A stretch of 6,095 nucleotides of DNA from Deltaproteobacteria bacterium UBA6967 (lineage in GTDB: Bacteria; SAR324; NAC60-12): assembly GCA_002450295.1 (NCBI GenBank), contig DJYX01000215.1, positions 15,290 to 21,384 of the forward strand, written 5' to 3'. Shown here piece by piece: positions 5,911 through 6,095 of the stretch. The notes beneath the pieces were generated by a model that worked only from the letters and a program-made list of their open reading frames with translations, was not told where the DNA came from and searched no databases. Positions within the stretch are counted from its first letter, which is position 1, and each line of letters opens with the position of its first letter. The translations under genes were made by a program, and so were the position numbers.

Positions 5911-6095
5911 ATGAGTAAGATTCCACCACGATTTATTACTCTGGAGGGAATTGACGGTTGTGGGAAAAGTACCCAGGCCAGATTGCTTAGTGAGTTTTTG
6001 CTTGGAAGGGGTATCAACACAGAACTGACCCGAGAACCTGGAGGAACAAGAATCGGGAAAGCAATTCGGCAGGTGTTACAGAATCCTGAAAATCA
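5911..6095 (+). CDS. tmk: Thymidylate kinase, N-terminal part (cut by window edge)
   Basis: Cytoplasmic dTMP kinase, which makes dTDP from dTMP and ATP in dTTP synthesis. Only 61 codons and two bases are in the window, about a third of the usual 200-210 residues. The fragment opens MSKIPPRFITLEG and shows the P-loop GIDGCGKST (13-21, with K19 and S20 as phosphate-binding residues), then a helix rich in leucine, and the family motif TREPGGT (40-46), where R41 and E42 lie near the dTMP site. The cysteine at 17 occupies a variable P-loop position. An ATG at 5901 is out of frame and stops after five codons, so 5911 is the start. No Shine-Dalgarno is seen. It follows the permease gene by 16 bp. 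The LID region that separates type I and II enzymes is not in the window. Confidence 0.95.
   Translation, partial: MSKIPPRFITLEGIDGCGKSTQARLLSEFLLGRGINTELTREPGGTRIGKAIRQVLQNPEN

Overview
The window looks like ordinary chromosomal DNA from a Gram-negative bacterium. Outer-membrane biology is implied by a lipobox-bearing metallo-beta-lactamase-fold lipoprotein and by a bitopic SPOR protein of the FtsN/DedD layout. An Aat leucyl/phenylalanyl-tRNA-protein transferase points to Proteobacteria or a related diderm lineage. Base composition is moderate (mid-40s % GC judged by eye, not counted). The exact lineage cannot be fixed; a marine deltaproteobacterial or SAR324-like source is only a guess from the flavour of the proteins.

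Layout. Positions 1-104 hold the start of a possible leftward gene that runs off the left edge. Positions 105-351 form a non-coding gap with a TATAAT hexamer for that leftward gene, an AT-rich inverted repeat, and a short GC-rich foldable patch. From 352 to the right edge everything runs on the + strand: aat (352-1032), a SPOR-domain membrane protein (1043-1729), a CPBP-family intramembrane protease (1741-2439), tsaD (2467-3477, TTG start), a NAPE-PLD/RomA-like metal-dependent hydrolase lipoprotein (3543-4595), an APC-superfamily amino acid permease (4608-5894), and the first 61 codons of tmk, thymidylate kinase (5911 onward, cut by the window end).

The seven + strand genes have gaps of 10, 11, 27, 65, 12 and 16 bp, so they look like one transcription unit or two that overlap. 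Only the 65-bp gap before the lipoprotein gene could easily hold an internal promoter, and I see no convincing one there. Functions are mixed housekeeping and envelope: N-degron tagging, cell-wall binding, membrane proteolysis, tRNA t6A modification, a periplasmic-facing lipoprotein hydrolase, amino acid uptake, and dTTP synthesis. No single pathway joins them.

No mobile element, CRISPR array, tRNA, rRNA or obvious novel system is visible. The most noteworthy points are several unusual substitutions in otherwise conserved motifs of TsaD, a near absence of recognisable Shine-Dalgarno sequences ahead of the genes, and the unassigned divergent gene with its inverted repeat at the left end.
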